64,000 bases of DNA, taken from Cryomorphaceae bacterium 1068. Its GTDB lineage: Bacteria; Bacteroidota; Bacteroidia; Flavobacteriales_D; Cryomorphaceae. Shown here in pieces: positions 44,202-52,561 of the stretch; position 1 is the first letter of the stretch, and each line of letters opens with the position of its first letter. The translations under genes were made by a program, and so were the position numbers. A model generated the notes under the pieces. The model searched no databases and had not been told where the DNA came from. It saw only the letters and a program-made list of their open reading frames with translations. Location: NCBI GenBank assembly GCA_027214385.1, contig JAPVXR010000003.1, forward strand, positions 372,001-436,000, given 5' to 3'.

Positions 44202-45960
44202 ATATAATTGGGTCGTATTACTTTCATTGTTTCTCCTCCCGCTATTTTCATGGGGGCAGACGGCTTCGTTAGTAGCTACCGTTGACAAAAACCCCGTCTC
44301 CGTTAGCGATGTCTTCACGTTGAAAATAACCCTCACCAATGGGAAGGGAAATATCGAATCACCTGACTTGAACGACTTCAGAGTAGTATTCGGACCATCG
44401 CGTTCGTCAAGCTACCGCATCGTGAACGGGCAGCAGTCGAGTTCCATCACTTTTTCGTACACTTTAAAGCCTAAGGAAACGGGAACTTTTGAAATAGGCG
44501 TGGCCAAAGCCAATGTAGACGGAAAAGTACTCACCTCCTCTCCCATTAAGATTCAGGTGGTGAAGGGCGCCAGCACTTCATCTTCATCGGGACAGAATCA
44601 AAGAGGAAGCACACAATCTACCCAAACGCCTAGTACCAATCAGAACCTTTTGGTAAAAACCCAACTCTCCAAAAGCACGGTTTACAAAGGTGAGCAAGTC
44701 GTGATTTCATTTGTTCTGCTTAGCCGCTACAACAATATTGATCTGGGAGAAATGGACTTTCCAACTCTTAACGGATTTTGGACCGAGGATTTCCCCGAGC
44801 GACAAACTTCCTGGGAGCCCAATTTAGAGATCATCAACGGAGTCCAATACCGAAAAGCCATTCTCAAGCAGCAAGTTATTTTCCCTCAAAGGACCGGAAG
44901 ACTCCAAATAGAACCCTTGACCCTTTCGGCCAATGTGAATCGCTCTTTCTTTAATCCGGGTGAAAACATAACCGTAAGAAGTAACTCACCTACCATAACG
45001 GTAAAGGAACTGCCCGATGGGGCACCTAAATCATTTAATGGCGCCGTAGGGACTTTTGACTTCACGGCTACGGTAGACAAGTCAGAAGCGAAGGCCAATG
45101 AGCCCATCAACCTCAAAGTGAAAGTAACGGGAGCGGGAAACCTGAGATTGATAGACGAGCCTCAATTTAAATTCCCCGAGGATTTTGAAGTTTACGACCC
45201 TGAAACCGATGACCGTGTTTCCGTCTCGACAGGTGGTGTGAGAGGTTCTCGAAGCTTTCAGTATCTCATCATTCCGCGGTATCCCGGCGAGTATAGCATT
45301 CCCCAATTGGAATTCTCTTTCTTCAATACGAACACGGGTAAATTCCAAACGGCAACGGCAGGTCCTTTCGATTTCACGATTTCTGATGATGACGGTAATG
45401 TACCAACAGCGGGTGTGCCAAGGGCAAAGAATATCGTAGAGCTATCGGGATTGGATGTACGCTACATCATTACAGACGAGAATTTGCTTTCTGCCACACG
45501 GAGTCAGTTTTTCGGCACTCCTCTTTTCTGGTCAGGTACGGCAGGTCCTTTTGCGCTGCTGCTTATCTTCTTGATTTACCGAAGAAGAAAAGAAGCCTTG
45601 GACAAAGATGTAAGAGGTAGAAAGAAACGAGGTGCAAGCCGGATGGCACATAAGCGACTAAAAGCAGCTGAGGCCGCTCTTAAAAGCGGAGACTCCCCTG
45701 TTTTCTATCAAGAAATTTTCAAAGCGCTTTACGGTTACCTTGGCGATAAGCTAGGCATCCCAATCGGGGCTTTATCGCGTCAAAAGATCCTCTCTGAGCT
45801 TCAGCGCAACGGGGTCAAAGAGGCCACTGTAAATGATGTGACTTATGTGATTGACACGTGCGAAATGGCTCGTTTTGCTCCGGTAACAGAAACAAGCGAC
45901 GAAGTATTTTACAAGCGTACGGCAGAACTCATTGAAAACTTGGAGGGAAGATTAAAATGA
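44185..45960 (+). CDS. batD: BatD, large beta-rich membrane protein
   Basis: 591 residues, starting at TTG 44185, which overlaps batC by 17 bases and gives a clean signal peptide (hydrophobic 9-22, ending S-W-G-Q). Several beta-sandwich domains follow to about residue 430 (Y-T-L-K-P-K-E-T-G-T-F, K-G-E-Q-V-V-I-S-F, Y-P-G-E-Y-S-I-P). A transmembrane helix lies at about 451-467 and a cytoplasmic helical tail follows. This is the BatD/oxygen-tolerance family. Its stop overlaps batE (ATGA). Confidence 0.9.
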   Translation: MKRTGRYNWVVLLSLFLLPLFSWGQTASLVATVDKNPVSVSDVFTLKITLTNGKGNIESPDLNDFRVVFGPSRSSSYRIVNGQQSSSITFSYTLKPKETGTFEIGVAKANVDGKVLTSSPIKIQVVKGASTSSSSGQNQRGSTQSTQTPSTNQNLLVKTQLSKSTVYKGEQVVISFVLLSRYNNIDLGEMDFPTLNGFWTEDFPERQTSWEPNLEIINGVQYRKAILKQQVIFPQRTGRLQIEPLTLSANVNRSFFNPGENITVRSNSPTITVKELPDGAPKSFNGAVGTFDFTATVDKSEAKANEPINLKVKVTGAGNLRLIDEPQFKFPEDFEVYDPETDDRVSVSTGGVRGSRSFQYLIIPRYPGEYSIPQLEFSFFNTNTGKFQTATAGPFDFTISDDDGNVPTAGVPRAKNIVELSGLDVRYIITDENLLSATRSQFFGTPLFWSGTAGPFALLLIFLIYRRRKEALDKDVRGRKKRGASRMAHKRLKAAEAALKSGDSPVFYQEIFKALYGYLGDKLGIPIGALSRQKILSELQRNGVKEATVNDVTYVIDTCEMARFAPVTETSDEVFYKRTAELIENLEGRLK

Positions 45961-46718
45961 AAAAGCTCATCCTTTTCTTTTCAGTCTTGATTTTAGCGGC
46001 AACAGGCAAAGGCCAAAGCTTGGATTATGCCCGCGATCAATTCACGCTGGGTAACGAAGCCTACATGAAAGGTGATTACGAAACCGCTTTGAATCACTTT
46101 CTGGAAGCAGAGCCTAGTACCGAAGGATTAGCCATCAACTACAACCTCGGTAACGCCTATTTCAAATTAGGCGAAATACCCGAGAGCATCCTTCATTATG
46201 AACGTGCTTTGCGGTTTGATCCGTCCAATGAGGATGTGCAGTACAATCTGAGCATAGCCAATGACATGATTGCCGACAAGATCGAGGTATTGCCAAAAAG
46301 CAAGCTGCAGATTTGGTGGAAGACTTTCCGCTACAGTCTGGGCCCTGATGGATGGGCAGAGATTTGCATTGCATTGGCCTTTGTATCCGTTCTGCTCTTT
46401 TTACTCTACTACTTCAGTCATTCCACCGGTCTTCGCCGCTTTGGGTTCTTTGGCAGTATACTGACCTTTATCTTCTTGGTGCTGACTTACACTTTGGCCG
46501 TATCGGCTGAGAACTATCGCTATGCAGAAAAATCGGCGATCGTATTTACCGATAAGGTAGACGTGAAGAGCGAGCCACGCGGCGGTAGTGTCAATGTATT
46601 TGTTTTACACGCAGGCACCAAAGTTGAAATCTTGAGCCAAGAAGGCGAATGGTATGAAGTGGAGATTGGCAGCGGCGCTCAAGGATGGATTTATCAAGAT
46701 GAGTTGAGGCTGGTGTAG
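45957..46718 (+). CDS. batE: BatE, TPR and SH3-like membrane protein
   Basis: 253 residues. The signal peptide ends G-K-G-Q. TPR units span about 25-105 (Y-M-K-G-D-Y-E-T-A-L, Y-N-L-G-N-A-Y-F-K-L-G), two transmembrane helices lie at about 133-150 and 160-180, and a bacterial SH3-like domain follows (V-K-S-E-P, L-H-A-G-T-K-V-E-I, G-W-I-Y). It is the last gene of the moxR-bat operon; a minus-strand operon converges 89 bases later. Confidence 0.9.
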   Translation: MKKLILFFSVLILAATGKGQSLDYARDQFTLGNEAYMKGDYETALNHFLEAEPSTEGLAINYNLGNAYFKLGEIPESILHYERALRFDPSNEDVQYNLSIANDMIADKIEVLPKSKLQIWWKTFRYSLGPDGWAEICIALAFVSVLLFLLYYFSHSTGLRRFGFFGSILTFIFLVLTYTLAVSAENYRYAEKSAIVFTDKVDVKSEPRGGSVNVFVLHAGTKVEILSQEGEWYEVEIGSGAQGWIYQDELRLV

Positions 46719-46807
46719 AAACAAAATGTATCGTTGTACTCGAAATATGACTTTTCTCCGTTTGCAAACTGATTTTTGAATCTTCACACCTATTGTTAAT
46801 CAACTCG

Positions 46808-47344
46808 CTAAGACTCGCGCATGGCATTAGATTGGTTGCGGATTTCCTTTTGAAAATAGCACACCTCTCCTTCTTTGTAATGATCGAGAAGACCTGCGTT
46901 ATTTGCGAGCTTTCTCATACCTAAAAATTCAAAACCTACTTTTTCGTAATGGCTAATCAAGGCTTGGTTATAACCTACTGTGTCTATACGGATATACTTT
47001 AAGTCTAGGCTATGTCCAAAATCATTGGCCCATCTTGCAAGTTCATTAACCAAGTTCTTGCCTCTAAAATCTGGATTCACAGCTATTCGATGGATGTAAA
47101 GCGCAGGATCCTTGGAATTATGCCCCCAAATTAGTTCGTCTTCTAGTGTAGTGGCCCATATACAGGCAATCTCTTGATCCATTACTAATTTCCACTGCCT
47201 ATGCTCATTGATCTCATGCATGATTAAATCGATTGAGAATTCGGGCCAATGCACTTGATTTTTTGATTTCATGTATGCAGTGGCTATTCGGTAGAATTCG
47301 AATATTCTAGGGATGTCTTCAAGTGTGCTATTTTCAATTTTCAT
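46808..47344 (-). CDS. GNAT-family N-acetyltransferase
   Basis: 178 residues from the ATG at 47344 (M-K-I-E-N-S-T). The acetyl-CoA site reads V-N-P-D-F-R-G-K-N-L-V, and the tail Y-E-K-V-G-F-E-F-L-G is typical of GNATs. The substrate is unknown. It is the last gene of the eleven-gene minus-strand operon, 22 bases after DUF1272. Confidence 0.8.
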   Translation of the reverse strand: MKIENSTLEDIPRIFEFYRIATAYMKSKNQVHWPEFSIDLIMHEINEHRQWKLVMDQEIACIWATTLEDELIWGHNSKDPALYIHRIAVNPDFRGKNLVNELARWANDFGHSLDLKYIRIDTVGYNQALISHYEKVGFEFLGMRKLANNAGLLDHYKEGEVCYFQKEIRNQSNAMRES

Positions 47345-47366
47345 GTGGTGAATAATTAAGTGAGAC

Positions 47367-47654
47367 CTATCTCTCGGAGGGGTGAACGTTCTCATACTCT
47401 ACAAGCATGGTTTGAAAAACTTCCATTCTTACAGGTTTCAATACCTTCTTCGCTGAAGGTGGATGAGCTTTGAGGAATGCTCGAGGCCTTGTGGGTCTTT
47501 TTTCAAATCCGCCTCCACAATTGGGGCAAACATTCTGTAGAATGTCCTCAACACACTCCTGACAAAAAGTGCAGTCGAACGAACAAATCATCGCTTCCGT
47601 GCTATCATTGAGAAGCGGTTTATCACAGTTTTCACAATTGAGTCTAATCTCCAT
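47367..47654 (-). CDS. DUF1272 zinc-binding protein
   Basis: 95 residues with eight cysteines in pairs (C7-C10, C24-C28, C31-C34, C43-C46), consistent with two zinc sites, and the DUF1272 end P-N-C-G-G-G-F-x-x-R-P-x-R-P. The function is unknown. It sits inside the minus-strand operon, 15 bases after the nitrilase-like gene. Confidence 0.85.
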   Translation of the reverse strand: MEIRLNCENCDKPLLNDSTEAMICSFDCTFCQECVEDILQNVCPNCGGGFEKRPTRPRAFLKAHPPSAKKVLKPVRMEVFQTMLVEYENVHPSER

Positions 47655-47669
47655 CCTATTTCCTGTTTT

Positions 47670-48401
47670 TTATAAATCTTGGATTATTTTCACTTCTTCC
47701 GTTTGCATGTCGTAGAACAATAACCCTTGACTTTCCCCATCGAGCTGTCCCATGAGGTCACCTTGCTGATTCCAAACAGCCGATTGGCCTGAGCTCACAA
47801 AATCATCGGAATTACCAACACAATTTGACATCAACACGGGTACATTGTAAACTCGAGCAATTTCTGGGAACTGGGCATACGCGCATTCGACCCCTTCGAT
47901 TGATTTAGCGACGCTCGCTATGTACATTTCGGCATGATTCTCCAACACTTTTTCATAGAAGGCTCTTTTTAAGCTCTCGTAGCAGATCCCAAAAGCGGCC
48001 TTTTTAGCAATGTCCAAAAGAAGAGGCTGATTTTTACCTTCTGAAAAAAAGCCAAGTTCATCTTCATGGAGCAGTGTCTTTAAATAGAGTAATCGGTCTT
48101 TCCCAGGTAGGAAGAAAACCGCACTGATATGTACTTCTTCGAACTGACGTATGGGCAATCCTATCGAAACGATCACTTTGTGAAAATCTGCTATGTCTTG
48201 AAATGGTTTTAGCCGTTGATCTTCCACGCCAAAAGCTAGCTCTTCTGCCATTTGAGGTTCGTATCCAGTGAGAGAAAGTTCTGGAAACACAATCAAATCG
48301 GGCTTTGACTGAAGAGCAACTTGGATAAGATTTATGTGATTCTGAATGTTAAAATCTATTTCTCCTGGTCGTGATTGCGATTGGACGAGACATACTTTCA
48401 T
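47670..48401 (-). CDS. Carbon-nitrogen hydrolase (nitrilase family)
   Basis: 243 residues with the full catalytic set: E41 in F-P-E-L-S, K108 in Y-L-K-T-L-L and C140 in G-I-C-Y-E-S. The family hydrolyses amides or nitriles; the length fits an amidase-type member. The substrate is unknown. It overlaps the preceding gene by four bases (ATGA). Confidence 0.88.
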   Translation of the reverse strand: MKVCLVQSQSRPGEIDFNIQNHINLIQVALQSKPDLIVFPELSLTGYEPQMAEELAFGVEDQRLKPFQDIADFHKVIVSIGLPIRQFEEVHISAVFFLPGKDRLLYLKTLLHEDELGFFSEGKNQPLLLDIAKKAAFGICYESLKRAFYEKVLENHAEMYIASVAKSIEGVECAYAQFPEIARVYNVPVLMSNCVGNSDDFVSSGQSAVWNQQGDLMGQLDGESQGLLFYDMQTEEVKIIQDL

Positions 48402-48748
48402 TTGATTTCAGTTTGTATTTCTTCCAGAACCGACATCCCTTTAGATTTATCGCCCGATGTCCATTCCCAGTTTTCGTGAAGTCTAATTCTTCCATCAGTC
48501 ATCCTTTCTGGTCTTGAATAACACCTCCCAGTCATCAAATTTCCTTTTGTGTTTACCTGATGATACCGCATATCAATGCTGCCGTCTTCAGCCACTAAGC
48601 CAATAAGATGACCTTTTAAAATTTGACCACCACTGTATTCAGAAGTCAGAATATTACCTATCTGCCGATACTCAAAAGTGGTTTCTGCTGAAGTCTCTCC
48701 ATTTTCGGTATTCTGTACTGGCCTGAATTTTTTTCCGTCGTAATTCAT
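48398..48748 (-). CDS. Small conserved protein, often mislabelled N-acetylglutamate synthase
   Basis: 116 residues from the ATG at 48748 (M-N-Y-D-G-K-K-F). It looks like a small beta-barrel (F-E-Y-R-Q, G-H-L-I-G-L-V, R-Y-H-Q-V-N, G-R-C-Y-S, W-E-W-T-S-G). Similar proteins in Bacteroidota are annotated as N-acetylglutamate synthase, but I see no acetyltransferase motif. Its function is unknown. Confidence 0.6.
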   Translation of the reverse strand: MNYDGKKFRPVQNTENGETSAETTFEYRQIGNILTSEYSGGQILKGHLIGLVAEDGSIDMRYHQVNTKGNLMTGRCYSRPERMTDGRIRLHENWEWTSGDKSKGMSVLEEIQTEIK

Positions 48749-48806
48749 TCTTGTCTTAATTATGTGCCCTACTCTTGTGAGGTTCCATTTCACTATTGCA
48801 AACTAT

Positions 48807-49625
48807 TCACACCCGCATTTCGCCTTTGAGAACGATTTGAGCTTCACTCCTGATCAGTAGTTTGGATCCACTAACCAGTTCTACTTCCATAAATCCCGAT
48901 CTTGCCGAACATTGGTATGACCTCATTTTGTACTTGTTTAATCGCTCTCCCCAGTACTTCGCCAAGAAAGTATGGGTTCCACCCGTTACAGGATCTTCGT
49001 TGGTGCCGCTCCACGGCCAAAAGTATCTCGACTCAAAATCATAATCCGTTCTTTGCGAAGGAGCGGTAACCAAAACTCCATTTATAGAATCATGAGCGCG
49101 TTTTAGCTTCTCAAAATCAGGTGCCAACCCCTCTAAGACCGAGCTGCTCTCAATTTCCAATAAAAGGATATTTGTTTCTCTATTGAAGGCAGAATTTACA
49201 AGGACTTTGATCCCCAAGGCTCTCAGCAGTTCATCTGGAGCCCCTTGAGGGCTCGTAGAATAAACGGGAAATTCCATTTCAATGATTTCTCGATCCTTCA
49301 CTATCAACAAGTCTAAACCATCCAGATTTTGAAAGTGGATTCTGTCCATCTCGGATTCAATCTCAAAGAGCACTTTTGCCGAAGCCAAGGTTGCATGACC
49401 ACAGAGTGGAATTTCCATCTTAGGAGAAAAATAGCGAATCGAAAATGCCTCTTTTCCTGTGATGGGTTTTACGAAAGCCGTTTCGGAAAGGCCCAATTCC
49501 CTAGCAATGGTTTGCATTTTTTCATCCGACAGAGGCGTATCTAATACACAAACTCCCGCAGGATTTCCTTTGAAGGCTTGATCGGTAAAAGAGTCGACGA
49601 TATAGGTTTCTATTTTCTTACTCAT
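48807..49625 (-). CDS. PhzF-family isomerase-like protein
   Basis: 272 residues from the ATG at 49625. The family start V-D-S-F-T, then F-K-G-N-P-A-G-V-C, the glutamate in L-S-E-T-A-F, and G-H-A-T-L-A, with G-T-N-E-D-P-V-T-G in the second half, identify the PhzF fold. Members are isomerases, mostly of unknown substrate. It lies mid-operon with a 45-base gap on the upstream side. Confidence 0.88.
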   Translation of the reverse strand: MSKKIETYIVDSFTDQAFKGNPAGVCVLDTPLSDEKMQTIARELGLSETAFVKPITGKEAFSIRYFSPKMEIPLCGHATLASAKVLFEIESEMDRIHFQNLDGLDLLIVKDREIIEMEFPVYSTSPQGAPDELLRALGIKVLVNSAFNRETNILLLEIESSSVLEGLAPDFEKLKRAHDSINGVLVTAPSQRTDYDFESRYFWPWSGTNEDPVTGGTHTFLAKYWGERLNKYKMRSYQCSARSGFMEVELVSGSKLLIRSEAQIVLKGEMRV

Positions 49626-49670
49626 TGCATTTATAGAGGTGTACATTCATATTCCGTAAGCTTTTCTCTC

Positions 49671-50117
49671 TTAGTTCCATTGCTGCAATTCAATACTATT
49701 TCCTTCTGAATCTCGAGCATAAACAAAGGTGAGTTCCCCCACTCCATTTACTTCTCTTTTCACGATTTCGCCAATAGTCTGGCCTCCATTTTTGATCAAC
49801 TTTTCAAGCATCATTTCTACATCACTTACCTCAAAGGCAATGTGTCCAAAGCCGCGTTTATTTGGAGAAACGAACTCTTGGCTTTCCATATGTTGGTACT
49901 GATAAATCTCCAAAGTGGGGCCATTCTCACCATGACCAGGAAGGCGTAAATGAGCACCTTCTATATGAGCATTTCGCAGCCCGGTGCCTTTATCGAGCCA
50001 GTCACCTGACTGATTTCGAACAGGAGGGACGAGCTTACAACCGAAGGTTTTTATGTAGAAGTCGGCAAGCTTCTTCCAGTCGCTGCTGACGATGTTGGTA
50101 TGGGCAAATCGTATCAT
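49671..50117 (-). CDS. VOC/glyoxalase-family protein
   Basis: 148 residues with two beta-alpha-beta-beta-beta units. The metal-ligand positions look like H6 (R-F-A-H-T-N), E90 in G-H-I-A-F-E, and E143 in N-S-I-E-L-Q. It could be a lyase, dioxygenase or binding protein; the substrate is unknown. It lies five bases after the cupin gene. Confidence 0.8.
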   Translation of the reverse strand: MIRFAHTNIVSSDWKKLADFYIKTFGCKLVPPVRNQSGDWLDKGTGLRNAHIEGAHLRLPGHGENGPTLEIYQYQHMESQEFVSPNKRGFGHIAFEVSDVEMMLEKLIKNGGQTIGEIVKREVNGVGELTFVYARDSEGNSIELQQWN

Positions 50118-50122
50118 TGATT

Positions 50123-50488
50123 TTACAGTCTATCTAGAGCTCGTTGGGTCTTCTCATTTTCAATATTCCCTGTATTGAGCGTCGATGCAGGCTCGAAAAG
50201 CATGACGTGGACTTCTTCTGGAGCGTATGGCTTGTGCGCCATTCCTTTGGGAATGATTACAAACTCTCCCGTTCTCAAGTGCAGCGTTTTGTTCTCGAGC
50301 TCAATAAATAGTTCCCCCCCGATCACATAAAAGAGTTCATCCTCATGTTCATGATGATGCATGGTAAAATTGCCCTTAAACTTGGCCACTTTTACATGCT
50401 GGTTGTTGAGTTCTCCAATGATTTTTGGCGACCAATGATCGGTGAAGGTGCTTAGTTTTTCGGAAAGATTGACTTTCTTGATTTCCAT
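50123..50488 (-). CDS. Small cupin-domain protein
   Basis: 121 residues with one conserved cupin barrel. The first motif M-H-H-H-E-H-E-D-E and the later P-K-G-M-A-H-K-P-Y provide the histidines and glutamate for a metal. It lies eight bases after the OsmC gene and five before the VOC gene. The substrate is unknown. Confidence 0.85.
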   Translation of the reverse strand: MEIKKVNLSEKLSTFTDHWSPKIIGELNNQHVKVAKFKGNFTMHHHEHEDELFYVIGGELFIELENKTLHLRTGEFVIIPKGMAHKPYAPEEVHVMLFEPASTLNTGNIENEKTQRALDRL

Positions 50489-50496
50489 GATTCGCT

Positions 50497-50967
50497 TTAG
50501 TTAACCAATGTCTTTGGCTTGTGACCAATTTTGAAATTGCAGGAATTGGCAATAAAACACATTTTGTTGGCTTCTTTATGAAGTTCCTGAGCTTTATGGA
50601 TCATTCCCGATTCCGCTACTTTCACTTTGGGGTAGAGTGTCACTTCCATAAATTGGCCACTTCCACGCTCGTCTTCTTCCATTATTCCTGTCGCCTGATC
50701 TAAATACTCAGTAACGATGATTTTATGAACTGAGCACAAATGCAAATACCAAAGCATGTGACATGAGGAAATGGAGGAGAGAAACAATTCCTCAGGGTTG
50801 TATCGAGACCGATCTCCCGAAAATGAAGGATCGGAAGAACCCATTATTGGATGCTGCTTTCCGTCAATACAAATCACGTGATTTCTATTGTATGAACGAT
50901 AGCTCTTCGTGCCCTCACCTTCATTTCCAGTCCACTCGAGTGAATTCGTGTAATGATGCTTCTTCAT
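50497..50967 (-). CDS. OsmC-family peroxide-reducing protein
   Basis: 156 residues. C69 in I-S-S-C-H-M and C137 in K-M-C-F-I-A-N-S match the two reactive cysteines of the OsmC/Ohr peroxiredoxin-like fold. It probably reduces organic hydroperoxides. Its start overlaps the stop of the flavin-binding gene (ATGA). Confidence 0.85.
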   Translation of the reverse strand: MKKHHYTNSLEWTGNEGEGTKSYRSYNRNHVICIDGKQHPIMGSSDPSFSGDRSRYNPEELFLSSISSCHMLWYLHLCSVHKIIVTEYLDQATGIMEEDERGSGQFMEVTLYPKVKVAESGMIHKAQELHKEANKMCFIANSCNFKIGHKPKTLVN

Positions 50968-51638
50968 GATGTCTCTCCGTATTTGCGTTCGTGATAATAG
51001 TCCAAAACATGATTCGGAATATCCATATTCTTTGGTAAACCATCATCAGCAATAGGGTATTGAGCTACCTGCTTTAAGGGAACCAACCCCGCCCAAACAT
51101 CTAAATCGTAATCTTCAGGCTCATCGGCAACGCCCACGTCTCGAATTTTAGCTGAGGCAGTTTCAATGGTCATTTCTACCACCAAAGTTCTATCGAGTTC
51201 CGCCTTATGCATGGATCTGATTCCTTCCCAGCGACCCTTCATCATATGATCCATAAAACATTTTAGTGCTGACTCCTTCTCTTCATCGGACTCAATTTTC
51301 TTGACACTACCAAACAAGGTAGCCGAACGGTAATTTACAGAATGGTGCAGTCCCGACCGTGCCAAAACCAAGGCATCAAGGTGCATTACTGTCATACTCA
51401 TCTCTTGGGATTCGAGAAGGGCCGAAAACATTCTATTGCCTTGAGAACCGTGCAAGTAGATTTTGTTTTCTGACCGTCCATACGCCATTGGCAAGTTAAG
51501 AGCTCTTCCTTCATAGACGTATGCCACGTGGCCAATAAAACCAGCATCCAGAATGCCATTGATGCTCTCTACATCGTAAGTGGCTCTTTTTTGGCCTCGT
51601 TTTACTCTGTTCAATTTCGATTTTGGATAATCTCTCAT
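50964..51638 (-). CDS. Pyridoxamine-phosphate-oxidase-like flavin-binding protein
   Basis: 224 residues of the split-barrel fold: I-L-D-A-G-F-I-G-H-V-A-Y-V, N-L-P-M-A-Y-G and Y-L-H-G-S-Q-G-N-R fit the NimA-like subgroup that binds FMN. It is probably a flavin reductase or oxidoreductase and not true PdxH. The start overlaps the preceding GNAT stop by four bases (ATGA). The link to vitamin B6 enzymes is of interest because the divergent regulator carries a PLP-binding domain. Confidence 0.82.
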   Translation of the reverse strand: MRDYPKSKLNRVKRGQKRATYDVESINGILDAGFIGHVAYVYEGRALNLPMAYGRSENKIYLHGSQGNRMFSALLESQEMSMTVMHLDALVLARSGLHHSVNYRSATLFGSVKKIESDEEKESALKCFMDHMMKGRWEGIRSMHKAELDRTLVVEMTIETASAKIRDVGVADEPEDYDLDVWAGLVPLKQVAQYPIADDGLPKNMDIPNHVLDYYHERKYGETS

Positions 51639-52156
51639 AGCAGTATTCTTTTTGAGAAAACGATGGTTTCATAAGGGGTGCCATTGACTAAAAAGTCCTG
51701 CCTACCCGTGGGAACAAAAGCGTTTTTTTGATAAAATCGAATTGCTCGATAGTTCTGAAGATAAACATCGAGCCAAATGGTATCGCAATCAAAACGCCTT
51801 ATTTCTCCTTCGAGAAAATCAAACAAAACTTGGCCGATTTTTAAAGGAATAAATTCATTCAAAACATAAATTTTATCGAGTAAACATGTGTTTTTAGAAT
51901 CAACACTTTCGTGGAATTCATTTAAAATCAACTTCGCAAATGCGACAGGAAAATCATCTGCATAAGCGATATAAAAAAGATTCTTTTTATTTCTCAGATC
52001 CTCTTTAATTTTCGAAACTGCAAAAGCCTTTTTGTTGTATTCTAATAAATCGTTTCTATCGTGAATAAAAGCACCGTGAGACTCTGAATAAGTGATTCGT
52101 CCAAGGAGTGCTAAAATCTCAATATCCTCTTCTGTGGCAGATCTGATCTTTATCAT
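51635..52156 (-). CDS. GNAT-family N-acetyltransferase
   Basis: 173 residues from the ATG at 52156 (M-I-K-I-R-S-A-T), which overlaps the stop of the small membrane protein gene. N-terminal GNAT motif A-T-E-E-D-I, central I-Y-V-L and the end N-Y-R-A-I-R-F-Y-Q-K-N-A-F are typical. The substrate is unknown. Confidence 0.8.
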   Translation of the reverse strand: MIKIRSATEEDIEILALLGRITYSESHGAFIHDRNDLLEYNKKAFAVSKIKEDLRNKKNLFYIAYADDFPVAFAKLILNEFHESVDSKNTCLLDKIYVLNEFIPLKIGQVLFDFLEGEIRRFDCDTIWLDVYLQNYRAIRFYQKNAFVPTGRQDFLVNGTPYETIVFSKRILL

Positions 52157-52383
52157 TCCTCCTTTTTTAACCGCAACCTCCGTAGATGGTAGCCATGAAG
52201 AAATACGGCTATGGTGCATCCTACAATGATGGGTGTCGCACTAATTAATGATCCGTAAAAAATGTAAATCACGTTTGCGATTAATGAGACCGCCCGCAGT
52301 TTAAACTCGCCTTTGGTAGACATAGAGTAAAGATTGAGCGCCAGACCGAAGTACCCTATTACATCTATTATAATCGCATTCAT
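52153..52383 (-). CDS. Small membrane protein, first gene of the minus-strand operon
   Basis: 76 residues with three hydrophobic segments (about 3-21, 31-47, 50-67) and a basic tail (R-R-L-R-L-K-K-E-E). It resembles YgjV-like or SemiSWEET-sized inner-membrane proteins, but I cannot assign it. The stop overlaps the GNAT start by four bases. Confidence 0.6.
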   Translation of the reverse strand: MNAIIIDVIGYFGLALNLYSMSTKGEFKLRAVSLIANVIYIFYGSLISATPIIVGCTIAVFLHGYHLRRLRLKKEE

Positions 52384-52561
52384 AATTGATCTGGTTTTTC
52401 GAAAAGTAGGTGATAAATCAATGATTTCAGCTTTGAAAAAGAGATCTCATTTACTGAGAAAACTCCTCCTACAAGAAGTAAAAATCCTGATTATCCAATT
52501 CGAAATTACTACATTGCTGGATGTCTCCAATAACCCAGAATTAATATAACCAGTAGTCCAG
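52384..52561. promoter_or_regulatory. Divergent control region between the operon and its MocR regulator
   Basis: 178 bases separate the minus-strand operon from the MocR gene. MocR-type regulators usually bind such shared regions. I see no clear long direct repeat of the kind MocR proteins use; no firm operator can be named. Confidence 0.4.

Noticed and set aside
48398-48748. N-acetylglutamate synthase.
   Set aside because: No GNAT or amino-acid-kinase motif is present. The name seems to be a carried-over mislabel for this small family.
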